Shown here: one piece after another, positions 26,201 through 40,865 of the stretch
How positions within the stretch are numbered: the first letter of the stretch is position 1
Layout: each line of letters opens with the position of its first letter
Assembly: GCF_016906535.1 (NCBI RefSeq)
Contig: NC_057385.1
Location: 3,224,001-3,288,000, forward strand
Source of the DNA: Rhizoctonia solani
Taxonomy: Eukaryota > Basidiomycota > Agaricomycetes > Cantharellales > Ceratobasidiaceae
Reading direction: 5' to 3'
DNA: 64,000 nt
Translations under genes and position numbers: made by a program
Notes under the pieces: model-generated
Databases searched by the model: none
Told to the model about the DNA's origin: nothing
Seen by the model: the letters and a program-made list of their open reading frames with translations, nothing else

Positions 26201-29200
26201 GGAGGACATGTTTTGGGAAGGCCAACACTTGATTGTTCAGTATTGGGCCGAGCTCGCTGGGTCTGCGACCGCCGTTGTGCACGCTGATCGTGGATACGCA
26301 CTCCCTCGCCGCGTTCCTCAGTTCATCGCTCGTGGTCCGTTCAATACCTGGGGCTTTGACAAGGGTATCTCTGCGCAAATGACCATGAACGACAAGGGTG
26401 TCTGGGAGCTCCCAATCATGGCAACCTGGCCTAGCTATGTACAGCTCAACGTCTTTGGCTACGATGATTACTTCTACGGAGACACGAACGGCGACGGTGT
26501 TATGGATCGCCTTCCTCCTAACGCGGCTTCTCCCAACTATCTCAACATGTCCGCACCTCCCAAGCCATATCTCTCCTGGGCACTCATGGTCGACGACAAG
26601 ACTCAACGTTGGTACCTGGAGCCCCGTGGAAACTCGGCCGTCGGAGCCATCATGTACGCGTTGCTGCTCTCTATCCCGCTGATCACTGCTATCATCGCTG
26701 TCGTTATCTTCCGTCGCAACTTTTACGAGATCAAGGTCAACAAGTGGGGTACCACTCCCAAGGCTGATGCTTCGAGCTACTTCCCTATCCTTGGAGCTTT
26801 GGGTATTATGAAAGCGAACCAGCACGGCGACGATAAGGGTATGCCCGGTACCCCGATGGGCGAGAAGCCAACGCACGGTACCAAGGTCTATACTGGTCCT
26901 GTCATTGGTTGGCCCGAGAACCCACAGAAGAGGCGACAAGTCCTGATTGCAACACTCGAGTACGAAATTATTGATTGGAAGCTAAAAGTCAAGTGAGTGC
27001 TATGAATTGTTGCCGCTTATTAGGTACTGATTGGATTTGTAGGATTGGTGGTCTCGGTGTCATGTCTTCTCTCATGGGTAAAGCCATGTCCGATTGCGAT
27101 ATCTACTGGGTTGTCCCCAAGGTCAAGGATCTCGAGTATCCTGCTGGTGAACCCGCAGAACCGATTGAAGTTATTATCTTTGGTGAACCTTACCTCATCG
27201 AGGTCGAATACCACGTTTTGGACAATATCACCTACATCATTCTCGACTCTCCCGTATTCCGTGCACAAACCAAGGCCGACCCTTACCCCGCTCGCATGGA
27301 CGATTTGTCTTCGGCTATCTTCTACTCGACTTGGAACCAGGCCATTGCAGAGACCGTTAGGCGTTTCCCCGTTATCGATATCTACCACATCAACGGTGAG
27401 TACCTTGGCTTTGTACAGTCGCGTAAATAGTCCTGACTGTATTCGATAGATTATCACGGCGCGTTGGCCCCATTGTACTTGCTCCCCAAGGTCCTTCCTG
27501 TGTGCTTGTCGCTTCACAACGCCGAATTCCAGGGTCTATGGCCTTTACGTACCAAGGAGGAAATGAAGGAGGTTTGCTCTGCGTTCAACATCAGCAAGGA
27601 AGTCTGCACCAAAGTACGTAGTTTTCTTTTGGTTGATGATATAATCGAGCTGACTGGCCCGAATAGTATGTTCAATTCGGCAATACGTTCAATTTGCTTC
27701 ACGCCGCAGCTTCGTTCATCAGTGTGCACCAGAAGAGTACCGGTGTAGCTGGTGTGTCTGACAAAGTACGTGCAGTGGCTGGCTGTCGTTGGAATATTGC
27801 TTACACATTTGTTCACAGTACGGAAAACGCTCTTGGGCTCGCTACCCCGCTCTGTGGACATTGAAACACGTCGACTCGCTTCCCAACCCTGATCCTTCCG
27901 ATATTGCTGCCCTTGACGAAAAGCCAGTTGACATGATGAATGTCGAAATCGACCAAGACGCCGAATCCAAACGACCAGAACTCAAGCGCCAGGCTCAAGA
28001 ATGGGCCAATATCAAGCAAGATCCTAAAGCTGACTTGTTCGTGTTCGTCGGACGTTGGTCCAAACAGAAAGGTGTCGATGTTATTGCGGATGCTATGCCC
28101 TCGCTGTGAGTGCTTTCTTGTCTGCTGCTGCTCGCACGTGCTGATTCTTTCATATCTAGACTTGAGAAAAAGCCTTCGATTCAATTGATTGCTGTCGGTC
28201 CTGTTATCGATCTATACGGTCGGTTTGCAGCCGAGAAACTTGCTCGTCTCATGGAAATGTACCCCGATCGTGTTTACTCTAAGCCCGAGTTTACTGCACT
28301 CCCACCTTTCTTGTTCTCGGGTGCCGACTTTGCTTTGATTCCCTCTCGTGACGAGCCCTTCGGTTTGGTCGCCGTCGAATTCGGTCGTAAAGGTGCTCTC
28401 GGTGTCGGATCGCGTCTCGGTGGTCTTGGTCTCATGCCTGGCTGGGTGCGTTTTCCTTTACTTCTCGTCATGAAGGGTGCTAATCATATTCATTTACTAA
28501 TTTCAGTGGTTCCCTGTCGAGTCTACATCTACCAATCACATGTTGTCGCAATTCGCGAAGACAATCAAATTGGCTCTCAAGTCCACAGAAGAAGAACGTG
28601 CTGTCCTCCGTGCTCGTTCGGCTATGCAGCGTTTCCCTGTCGTCGAATGGCGTCAGCGTATGGAAGACTTCCACCGTCGTAGTATCAACACATCTCGTCG
28701 ACTGGCTGGCCCTGAAGCTTGGTCTGAAAAGGATTGCATTAAGCCTGGCCAGTCGGGTAACCGTGCTATCCAGGGTATGGATACCGAGGATTGGAACCCG
28801 CTCCACAAACCTGAGCCTACACAACCCAACTGGGACGCACAAAGTACTCGTAGCGGCATTTCCATGGGCGATACACTTCATGCACCTCATCTCGGACACC
28901 AAGCAAACTCGTCTCGAAATTCTGTCCAGAGTGAAGCATCTGATTACGAAGACCATTCGCGTGCACCGTCTCCTACCGGCAACAGGCCAGATGATTTTGG
29001 TGGCTTCTTGAACAGGGCGAACAGGGCTATTGCTCGGGAACATAAGCATGTTGCTGATCCGTTCCTTGACGAGAACGCTGCTCCTCATCGTCCGTTTGGC
29101 ACACATTCACGTGTTGGCTCTGTCGAATCGATTTCTTCCATCATGGATGAGAAAGGCGCTTCTTCTCCTCTCAACAAGGCTATGGCATCGTTTACGGACG

Positions 29201-30979
29201 CTGATGGCGAGGTTGCTCAGGCCTTTGTCGCAAAACTCCAACTACTCACCGCCGAGAATTCCAAGAGCGAACTGTCGATTGAGAAGTTCTTGACTAAGAG
29301 TGAAGAAGCATTCTTCGATAAGGTCAAGCGAGACAAGATCAACTCTAGCGCTGCATCTATCCGGTCTCACCGCGACTCGAGCTGGGGCACCCCTTCGCAC
29401 TTTGACTCTCGTCCTGCTTCACCTGCATTCCCTCAAACTCCAGGCACTCCCGGACAAGGATTTGACACCAAGAACTACAGCGGTCCTTTGCCCAACGAGA
29501 ATGACACTCCGAACATGACCGCACTTCAGATCAGAATGCAACACACTATTTACGGCTGGCCCTTGTACACGATCATCATTGCCCTTGGGCAGATGCTTGG
29601 CGCTACCAGTTTCCAAATTACACTCCTTTCCGGTCAAGGCTCGCAAACCGATCTGCAATTGTATGTTCTGGGAGGTATCTTCCTCGCAGCCTCGATCGTC
29701 TGGTGGGCGCTGTTCCGTCTCAAGCCCTCGGTTTACGTGCTTTCCATCCCTTGGATATTCTACTTCCTGGCCTTTTTCATCATCGGTATTCCTGCGTTGT
29801 CAGATTCCCTCGCGCCTTACCGTCAAACATTCGGTAGCGCCGCCACTTGGGCTTATGCTGTAGCTTCTGCCGCTGCCTTCTTATTCTTTGGTCTCAACTT
29901 TGGTGAAGAAGCTGGTGCTGCGACCGAAGTCTGGACGATGCGTGCATGTATTGTTCAGGGCTCGCAACAGGTTTGGGTGGCAGCTCTTTGGTACTGGGGT
30001 TATAGGTTGACTGGCGCCGAGCCGAACGTCAGGCCTCCTTGGTGGACAATCTGCATTCTCTGGCCTCTGGCATTTATGAGCTTGGCCTTCGGTTATTGTC
30101 TCATGTGGGGCTTGCCTGGTAAGTACATTGGCTATCACACTGGCTGAGTACTCATGTTTTTTTTAGAATACTACCGCCAAGTACCTCCAAAGGTGCCCAA
30201 CTTCGCTAGGACCTTGTTCCGTCGTCACATTGTTGTCTGGTTCTTGGCCTCCGAAATCCTGCGCGACTACTGGCTAAGCGGACCTTATGGCCGTAATTGG
30301 TCATTCCTATGGAACTCACCAATTCCTAAATGGGCCATTTTACTCCTCGTCATCGCGTTCTTCGTCGTGGTTTGGTTCCTCATGATGTACATCTTGACCC
30401 GTATCACCAAGACCCATACCTGGTTCCTACCCATCTTCGCTGTCGGTCTCGGTGCTCCTCGTTGGTGCCAAATGCTCTGGGGTACCTCTTCGCTTGCCTT
30501 GTACATTCCTTGGGCGGGTAGAGCTGGACCTTACTTGGGTACCTCACTCTGGCTCTGGCTCGGTGTACTTGATGCTATTCAAGGTGTCGGTCTTGGAATG
30601 ATTCTGCTTCAGGTGAGTTTTAATTTACTCCATGCTGTAGTCCTCGTCTGACCAATTATGATAGACACTCTCCCGTCTCCATGTTTGTGCTACGCTGGCG
30701 CTGGCACAAGTCATTGGTAGTATTTGTGTCATGGTTGCCCGTGCAACCGCACCAAACCGAATTGGGCCTGGTAGTGTGTTCCCCGACGCCGCCAAATGGG
30801 ACTTCTCTGGTGAGTAGTCACGTGTAAGCTTGGTTTACTCCGACTCACCCAACCTCACAGATGGCCTTTCGGGAAGCCCAATGGCATCAGCACCATTCTG
30901 GATCGCATTGGTCTCTCAGCTCATTATTGTATTTGGGTATTTCTGGTTCTACCGAAAGGAGCAATTGTCTCGCCCATAA
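23215..30979 (+). CDS. AGS1: Cell wall alpha-1,3-glucan synthase
   Basis: Synthesises cell-wall alpha-1,3-glucan at the plasma membrane. About 13 exons give ~2,350 aa, the usual length. Order: signal peptide ([22 protein letters not shown]); extracellular GH13 amylase-like domain with DIDAIRIDK (nucleophile Asp region) and [10 protein letters not shown] (acid Glu); a beta-rich linker; one membrane span ([22 protein letters not shown], ~26640-26710); cytosolic GT5 glycogen-synthase-like domain with [33 protein letters not shown] and [14 protein letters not shown]; then a C-terminal block of roughly ten membrane spans (29.5-30.97 kb) thought to export the glucan. Splice sites are all GT-AG and phases fit. 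Two runs (CCCC 23783-23786, GGGG 24001-24004) each need one extra base to keep the amylase domain in frame. Gene symbol follows the fungal AGS1/mok1 family. Confidence 0.95.
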
Positions 30980-31269
30980 TCCTTTCGTTCCTTGCAATTT
31001 TATGCCTCGATCATGTCCATATTAAACTCTCGCATAGTCTCTCTCTCTGATCCCTCATAGAATTTGGCTGCTACCTCTGTTATCTTACCAGTCGGACTCT
31101 TTGTTGCCTTTTTGCCATATTGTCGGTTACTAGTTACTTCAAAATCAATGGACAGTTTTATTTGACATCGTACCCGTAAGATACCCAGCAAAGAACTATT
31201 TTCTGAAAACAAAGTGCAATGACGCTAAGGCCGACTCAAAACAAGGGGTGGGATTCTGAATGATCGTAA
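30980..31269. other. Intergenic between convergent AGS and SDR genes
   Basis: 290 bp between two stop codons on opposite strands. It should contain both 3' UTRs. Nothing else recognised. Confidence 0.5.
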
Positions 31270-32725
31270 TCAATGACCCTTCACTTGCTCCTCCAACCAT
31301 GTCCACAGTTTCTCTGCAACTTTCCCATCACGGGCACCTGGAGGCATAACTCCTACTTGGGCCCAAGGAACTAGGAACTATTGTCCATTATAAGTAGCAC
31401 GCAAATTATTATACATAGTGTACTACTAAAACCCAAGTAACCACTTGCCTTTCCGTTATGCTCCAATCCCTCGGGCATAGTTCCGGCCCAAAGCTGGGTG
31501 AGCGCACCTTGGCTTGCAGGGTATACGATTAAGGCCTTCCTCAATATGTTAGTCCCCTCGGTACTGGTTTATTCAATGAAACTCGACCCACGACGGCTTT
31601 CGCGAATAAGCGCGGTACATATCGAAAGAGTTCGGATTGTATGACTCCTAGGAAGAACGTTGATGACTATCTGTTGGTGATCCTAAGTACATACCTGGGT
31701 GCACTGAGCATGCTACAATTCCCTGTTCCTCATAACGCTTGGCTAATTCGTTTGAAAAAAGCACGTTGCCCTGTAAACTCAAGTCAAACCTTTGGCATCC
31801 CGAATATTTAATCATAACTCTGGCTTACTAGTTTGCTCTGACAATAAAGGAACCTGGTCCCTGCCTTTTTGCATGCTTTTTGGCTGGCCATGTCTGTGCC
31901 CAACGTTTCCCAAACAATACTACCCTTCCAAATAGCAAAAGCAGCCATACTTGAAGTAGTGACTACTCTCGCGTGTCCGCCTACGAGGGTAAAAATAGGC
32001 GTTAGGTGCATATGACTATTCACGCTTACCGGCAACTGGAGAATTCCTGGCCGTGTGAATCAAAGTTGTTAACAGTAAAGAGGTAAAGTAATGCCCTAGT
32101 GTATTAGTCCCAAATTGCAGGTCATATCCATCAACTGTTCGCAGTTCTACTGGAGGTTCCAGAACCCCTCTAAGTAATCCAAGTGTTATCATCGACGTTT
32201 AGATGTAACCATAATTAGTTACATACGCATTATTGAAGAGTATATGTAACTCTTTCTCTTTGCTACTTTCAACTGAGCATCAATCTGGTGCTCAAAACTC
32301 CGACTTACCTCATGAACTCTTCAGCAGCCTCCCGAACTGAATCGAGGTTGGCAAGGTCTAGCTCGAGAAAAATAGGACTTTTTCCGTTTGTTTCTCGTTC
32401 TAGCCATTGGATGGCTTCGTCTGCTCTGGCTTTGCTCCGGGCAGCGAGGTAGACTTTGGCATTTTTGAGGAGGAGCACCTTGAATTGATCGGCTTCAGAT
32501 ATGGACGCTGCGCAGGGTAGAAACCTACTCGCCTTGCAGGTCTCTTTACCGATACCTGTATTTCCTCTAACGTGTGACATACATCAAGTAGCAGCGCGTG
32601 GCGGTAATAAAGTTGACCTACCCAGTAACGATAGTCACTTGACCTGTCAAGTCCGGAATCTGATCAACGCTAAAGAGCGACTTTGAGGGAAAGGTCATTC
32701 TGTATAGTGAATAGATGTTGCCCAT
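31270..32725 (-). CDS. Short-chain dehydrogenase/reductase (retinol dehydrogenase / WWOX-like)
   Basis: NAD(P)-dependent oxidoreductase. Spliced product starts [15 protein letters not shown] (ATG at 32723-32725). It has the cofactor-binding TGGNTGIG motif formed across the first intron, [37 protein letters not shown] with the catalytic Ser, and the catalytic YCQSK (YxxxK), then [11 protein letters not shown] and SVHPG. It ends WLEEQVKGH at TGA 31270-31272. Eight or so short introns. Two of them have GC instead of GT donors: AAG|GCGAGT (donor at 32531-32532) and AAG|GCAAGT (donor at 31447-31448). Phases agree when they are removed. The second is indispensable; the first could be read through. 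The substrate cannot be told. Two degenerate relatives lie at 55.0 and 56.0 kb. Confidence 0.85.
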
Positions 32726-33743
32726 GATGCTGGCTGAGATCAGGTAAGGTAAAGTTCAATCTATCGCGCGTTTCGCAAAAGCCTGGGTTGCCAAATGAGA
32801 TGTAACAACAGCACAGACCACTCTAAGGAACCAGCACTCTTGAAATCACGTGAAAAATTTCACCCATGGTTTACTTCGAATCTTATAAAATGTGAGCATA
32901 TTACGGACAAGACAAACTACGTGGCGAAACCATCACTGGCATGAAGGCTTATAGCGGAACACTGAAATATTAATTAATCTACGAGGATTGACGAATAACT
33001 CTGTCGAGTTCTGTCACTCGGATCGTGATACGAATGCACGGCGAATCCATTCGGAATATGTGTTACTTGCTGATTTTGGAATCAGAGTCAAAAGTGAAAC
33101 CCTACGACCGCTTCGAGGTTTGATTAGTCCAACGGGGATTGCCAGTATTAAGACTTCCAGAGACTGATATGTATTAATTACATCGCAATCGAGGACTTTA
33201 GGAGATTGAGACAAAGCCAATATTAATTACTATAAGACCGTACTATACGACTACGGACAGGCACCATGCAGTAAAACTGCATTCACTCACTACTCTGTGG
33301 GAGGATGAGATACTGAGAGGTTGTAGACATGTTTCAGTTGAATTTAGCTAAAAAGCAGCGCAATTCACAACGATTTTTAACTTAGCATCCAAGCTGAAAG
33401 GTACCCCTTCATCTACTCATCGATAATTCAAGTAGTACTGAAAGTGATCATTCTTAAGTATCGTACTAGATTTTGGTATCTTTCCCACATGCAATATGTA
33501 TATAAGGACAGGAAATGACATTATATCAGAAAGCAAGGGCCGCTGAAAGACTGATCAATGCGACTACTGATAGCTTCAGATCTCCTTCGGAAATCTACTG
33601 CCATGTATAGACATGTATTTCCACAAACCTGACATGGCTTGGAGTGTGAATACAAACTGTTTGCTGCAATTGAAAGACGATTAAACTACTAAGGTTAATG
33701 GTGAATGTTAAAGTAAAATTATGTTGATTCTCATGGAACAAAA
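32726..33743. other. Intergenic region without a supported gene
   Basis: AT-rich. A minus-strand frame at 33014-33220 has no recognisable domain. No clear repeat. Confidence 0.4.
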
Positions 33744-33845
33744 TGACGAGGGTGGGATTCGAACCCACGCTCCGAAGAACTAGATTTCAGTTGCTCTTAA
33801 TAGAACACCTTAGTCTAGCGCCTTAGACCGCTTGGCTACCTCGCC
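33744..33845 (-). tRNA. tRNA-Leu(AAG) with intron
   Basis: On the minus strand the acceptor arms GGCGAGG and CCTCGTC pair over 7 bp with one G-U. The T arm is GTGGGTTCGAATCCCAC, and the D arm contains AGCCAAGCGGTCTAAGGCG, the leucine-type sequence. The anticodon stem CTAGA/TCTAG closes a loop reading CT-AAG-G. An intron of about 20 nt follows position 37 and contains TTCTATTAAGAGCAACTG. A variable arm longer than usual (class II) supports Leu. The internal A and B box promoters are these same D and T arm sequences. CCA is not encoded. Confidence 0.92.
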
Positions 33846-33979
33846 TTGCCTGCATCAACAGTAATCTAAATACAAATATTGCGCCTTGTCAAGAAGGTCA
33901 TTACCTCACTCAGCATCATCAGTTTACGATCATGATCATTCGCACGTCTGATTAGACTATTACTCCCACTAGTTTCACC

Positions 33980-34692
33980 ATGGCTCAAGCATCACAAGAT
34001 GAGCTATATGCGGTCGCAGGTACGCATATCCTTTGCTCCTACCAGCTCTAGGACATATCAACTATGTCATCAGATTTTTGTCTCATCCCAATGGGTACTG
34101 GAGAGCCTTCGGTAGGTCTTATTCCCACATTTACAAGACGACTTATCACTTGATAATGTAGGTTGGCCCACAAATCGCAGAGGTACGTGACTCTCGGTCA
34201 AGAATGACCTCGTAGGTGAACTTCGTGATAGTGTCAACGAGTGCTGGAGAAATCTGGATTGACATATAAAGTACGTGTAGACTTAATCATTTGTTCTATA
34301 TGCAGGGACTGATGCACCACCTCGCTCAGCTCCAGTTAGTTGTTTCCCGTATTATTTGCACTAACCGATTAATGGTTGTTTTAGTGGATACGGAACGAAT
34401 ATTGGTATGTTTTTACTGGTCGGGTCACGGCTTGTCTCACGCAGCAGAGAAGAAGGACCGTGGTCAGCGGTTTCCAAGGCCATCCACGATTGCCATGCTG
34501 CAGTGCATGCACTCGGTATGCCCCTGTTTAATACATTGCTTCACAGACGGCTATAACTCTGTGTTAGGAACGCCGAGGGTTGCAACAGACATCCGAATCG
34601 GTACTCGGACAGATAAAGAGATTGCACCAGGGACAGGGAACGATGGCAAAGTTCAAAGAGTAGTTGATATTTTGGCCCAGGATAAGAAGTAA
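33980..34692 (+). CDS. UPF0045 / MTH1187-type thiamine-binding-like protein
   Basis: Small (~110 aa) ferredoxin-fold protein. Ordered blocks: DFCLIPMGTGEPSVGPQIAE, CQRVLEKSGLTYK, HGYGTNIEGPW, CHAAVHALGTPRVATDIRIG, and TRTDKEIAPGTGNDGKVQRVVDIL. These are the conserved signature of the family that includes yeast Ecm15. Known prokaryotic members bind thiamine; the exact role in fungi is unclear. There are about six introns in ~700 bp, some exons being only ~20-40 nt. Between TYK and HGYGTN the only canonical splicing I find inserts about eight extra residues (GLMHHLAQ). The ATG at 33980 sits in a CACCATGG context. It is 100 bp upstream of MCM7, same strand. Confidence 0.8.
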
Positions 34693-34749
34693 ATGAAGTT
34701 CATACACACTGTAATGACTTGTTTGTACTATATCCATTCACGCGTGTTC

Positions 34750-34755
34750 CACGTG
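34750..34755. promoter_or_regulatory. CACGTG box upstream of MCM7
   Basis: CCACGTGACC lies 37-43 bp before the MCM7 ATG at 34793, within the 100 bp gap after the UPF0045 gene. Seen directly; regulatory role inferred. Confidence 0.35.
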
Positions 34756-34792
34756 ACCGCCGCGCTGCCCACAACAACCTCTCTCTTGCACA

Positions 34793-37527
<2,735 letters not shown>

Positions 37528-37693
37528 GGGGAGAGGAGATCATAGTGCTGCAGGGACCCGATATGTATATTACCAAAAGTGTTTACAGTGTAGGGATTTG
37601 TGTTATTGGCAATTCGGTTGCATGTGCCGCTGCGGTTCTGGATCCGCTGGCAATCCATTTCTCCACGACAACAGTCAGTAATCTTTCCCAGCC

Positions 37694-40263
37694 ATGCGCA
37701 CGACCGGTCTCGTAGCGCTCGCATTGGGCCTTGCTGTATCTGCGACACCGGCAAAAAGGGCTTATTCGACACACACATACTATGTTCTCCACCATGATCC
37801 TTCATCGTTCGAGGACGTGTTTAGCATCGCAAACAGTCTTGGGGCCGAACTCGTCGAACAAGTCGGAGAACTGGACAATCACTGGCTATTGAGAGCTCCC
37901 AAACATAATGACCGGGTCATGCACAAGCGGGGGATCGCTGGGGGCAGGGGTATCAGGAGTCTGGAACGACAAGAGCTTCGGCAACGCGTCAAACGCACTG
38001 TTCCCCGCGCGAATGAGTTCGACTCGTTTGAGAAGGTCTCTGAGGCTATGCAGATCCATGATCCATCGTTTAACGAGCAGTGGCATCTCCTAAACACTAT
38101 CTCGCGCGGAAACGATCTCAATGTATCCGGTGTTTGGCACGAGGGGATTACGGGCAAGGGCATCACTGCATGTATTGTTGACGATGGGCTGGACTACGAG
38201 AGCGATGATTTGGCCCCGAACTTTGTGAGTGGCTCTGCTTGAATACTCTGAATTTGGGCTCAAAAAAGTCGTGTGGTAGTTTGCGGAAGGCTCGTACGAC
38301 TACAACGACCACGAACCACTTCCCAAGCCTAAGCTCTCAGATGACCAACATGGCACAAGATGTGCGGGTGAAGTCTCGGCGGCCCGAAATGACTTGTGCG
38401 GAGTCGGCGTTGCCTACGACTCTAAAATCTCTGGAGTTCGTATTCTCTCGGGGCCTATTTCTGATGCGGACGAAGCAGCCAGTCTCAACTATGCTTATCA
38501 AAAGAACGATATTTATTCCTGCTCTTGGGGTCCACCAGATGATGGTCGTTCAATGGAAGCTCCTGGGACACTTATTGAAAAGGCTGTGGTCAATGGTGTT
38601 CAAAAAGGTCGTGGTGGGAAAGGATCAGTCTTTGTTTTTGCGAGTGGGAACGGAGCGGGGTCGGACGATCAGTGCAACTTCGATGGATACACCAACAGCA
38701 TTTTTTCGGTTACCGTTGCTGCTATCGACGCAAAAGGTCTCCATCCCTACTACTCCGAGGCTTGTGCAGCGAACATGATCGTTGCGTATAGCTCTGGGGG
38801 GGCACAACATCGTACGTGATCTTCCCGGGTTCTTCTTTCAGGAACTCGGCTAATTCAAAAGCAAGCACAGCATACAACAGATATAGGAAAACGCAAATGC
38901 ACCTCTGGGCATGGAGGAACGTCGGCCGCTGCACCCTTGGCGGTAGGGGTCTTTGCACTCGCACTTCAAGCACGACCTGAACTTACGTGGCGAGACATTC
39001 AACATCTATGCGTACGTACGGCGCTCCAAATTAACCCCAACGACCCCGATTGGGAGCACACAGCCGCCGGTCGTCCTTACAGCTACAAGTATGGATACGG
39101 AAGCATTGACGCATGGACTTATGTTCAAGCTGCCAAGACATGGGACCTCGTCAAACCACAGGCATTCCTTGCGCTCCCTCCTACGATCCTCGATGGGGCT
39201 GATATTTCTCGCGCGTTCTGGGGTCAAATGAGCGGCGGCCGATTGATCCCCGAGGGCGGTGTGACCTCCGAGGTGGAAGTTACTGCGCAAATGCTCAGGG
39301 ATAGGAACTTTGAAAAATTGGAACACATTACCGTCAAAGTTTGGATTACGCATGGACGCAGGGGAGACGTAGAGGTCGAGTTGGTCAGTCCAAAGGGCAT
39401 CAAGAGCGTGCTTGCTGGGCAACGCAAGTACGACCAGGACGAAAAGGGCTTCCCAGGATGGAGGTTCATGACATTGAAGCATTGGTATGTTCCATGTACA
39501 CTGTTCTACATTGTTTTTCTCATGATTTGGTGAATAGGGACGAAGATCCAGTTGGCAAGTGGACAATTCGTGTATCTGATCAGCACACCGGCGCACAGAA
39601 CGGGTCGTTCCTCGGCTGGGATATGACGCTCTTTGGCTCCGTGATCGACCCTGCTAAAGTTGATTTATGGACGGTACCCGACGACCCACAAGATCCCAAC
39701 GAGAACTCAGCCCCTGCCTCTGCAACTACCACTACTACTACGACTTCTTCCGCTACCGAGTCGACGAGTGCCGATGCTACCAAGACGGGAACCAAGCAGC
39801 ATCCCAAGCCAACAGACCATTTGCCAGATGACCATCACGAAGCTGAGGGCGAAGCGCATAAGCCTACTTTTGGAAACAAGACGACTAGCGCGACCCCGAC
39901 TCCCACTGTATCTGTCCCAGTTGACGAAGGATACTTTGCCCACATGACCGATTTGCTCAAATCCCAAACATGGTTATTCGCAGCCCTTGGTGCAGTTGTG
40001 TTCGTTATTGGTGCGGGAGTATATGTCTACCGCCGTCGAAGACAACGAAGGCACTATGCTGCTCTCGGAGGGACGAGGTGCCTATGAGTCAAGTTGGCGG
40101 CACGCGCGAACTCTACGACGCGTTTGGCGAGCTATCAGATGGAGACGGAAGCGATGCGGACGAAGAAATGGCGCTGCGTCCTCGAGACCGCGATGCTGTC
40201 CGATACCACGACGGGTTCTTGGATGACGAAGAAGACGAACGGAGAGGGGTGAGCGATACGTAG
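37694..40263 (+). CDS. KEX2: Kexin-type proprotein convertase (subtilisin family S8B)
   Basis: Late-Golgi serine endoprotease that cleaves secretory precursors after dibasic sites. Signal peptide (MRTTGLVALALGLAVSATPA) followed at once by a KR and a propeptide ending near RVKRTVPR (its own autoprocessing site). Catalytic triad: Asp in IVDDGLDYE, His in DDQHGTRCAGE, Ser in GHGGTSAAAPLA; the oxyanion Asn is in ASGNGAGSDDQCNFDGY. The P domain follows (EHITVKVWITHGRRGDVEVEL ... GKWTIRVSDQ), then a Ser/Thr-rich stalk, a single membrane span (WLFAALGAVVFVIGAGVYVY, ~39970-40030), a basic stop-transfer RRRRQRR and an acidic tail. The tail containing RELYDAFGEL is in another frame: one extra G in GGG 40070-40072 joins it. 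Its YDAF fits a YxxPhi sorting signal for Golgi retrieval. Three introns. Confidence 0.93.
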
Positions 40264-40865
40264 ATGTTCCGGAGGAACGGGCCGCGTCTGGGACTGGGGC
40301 TAGGTCTCCAGGTGAAGAGAGTGGGAGTGGTGCGAGCTGGGAGCACGCGTCTCAGACTTTGACGAGGTAGATCTGGGCTGGGTTGCGCCGTTAGGTAGAT
40401 GTGAGGGTTGGTTCATATATATACGAGTTTTGGATTTTTCGGACTGGGTTTGTGTGAGCTTTAGATTGGCTTGACTTTCACAACGACCTTTATATATGCG
40501 GTCTCATGAGAAGTCAGATTTCAGGGAAGTGTGTTGGTCTCCAAAATATGTGCCTCGAGGTCTGGTGTATGGTGAGAGCAACCAAGTGCCGTGTGTATAA
40601 GCAACGATAATTACAAGCGAGGCTGCAATCTTCTAGGATTGAATAGGCGCGACTGGGACGGGCCTGGGGTCTTAGAACACTCTACGAGCAGTTGGGTAAG
40701 AACGAGGGTGGCCTTGAAAACATCTTCGGAGACCGAAGTGTCACTGGGAGATATTTGTCCTCGGAAAGCCTTGATAAATTGGCTGGACCGAGTACAATAC
40801 GGCCTCGCACTCAGAAGGAGAGATCTCAAGCAAAGCATGCCAGCACCAAGTCGCAAACCACAGTA
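40264..40865. other. 3' region of KEX2 and intergenic sequence
   Basis: No gene supported. GC-moderate sequence with a TATATATA stretch near 40414-40425 and 40492, which may belong to the 3' UTR or the next promoter. Confidence 0.35.

Noticed and set aside
25872..26939. 355-codon open frame on the minus strand
   Set aside because: It lies antisense to the long AGS exon, whose plus-strand product is clearly conserved; the frame is a by-product of codon bias.
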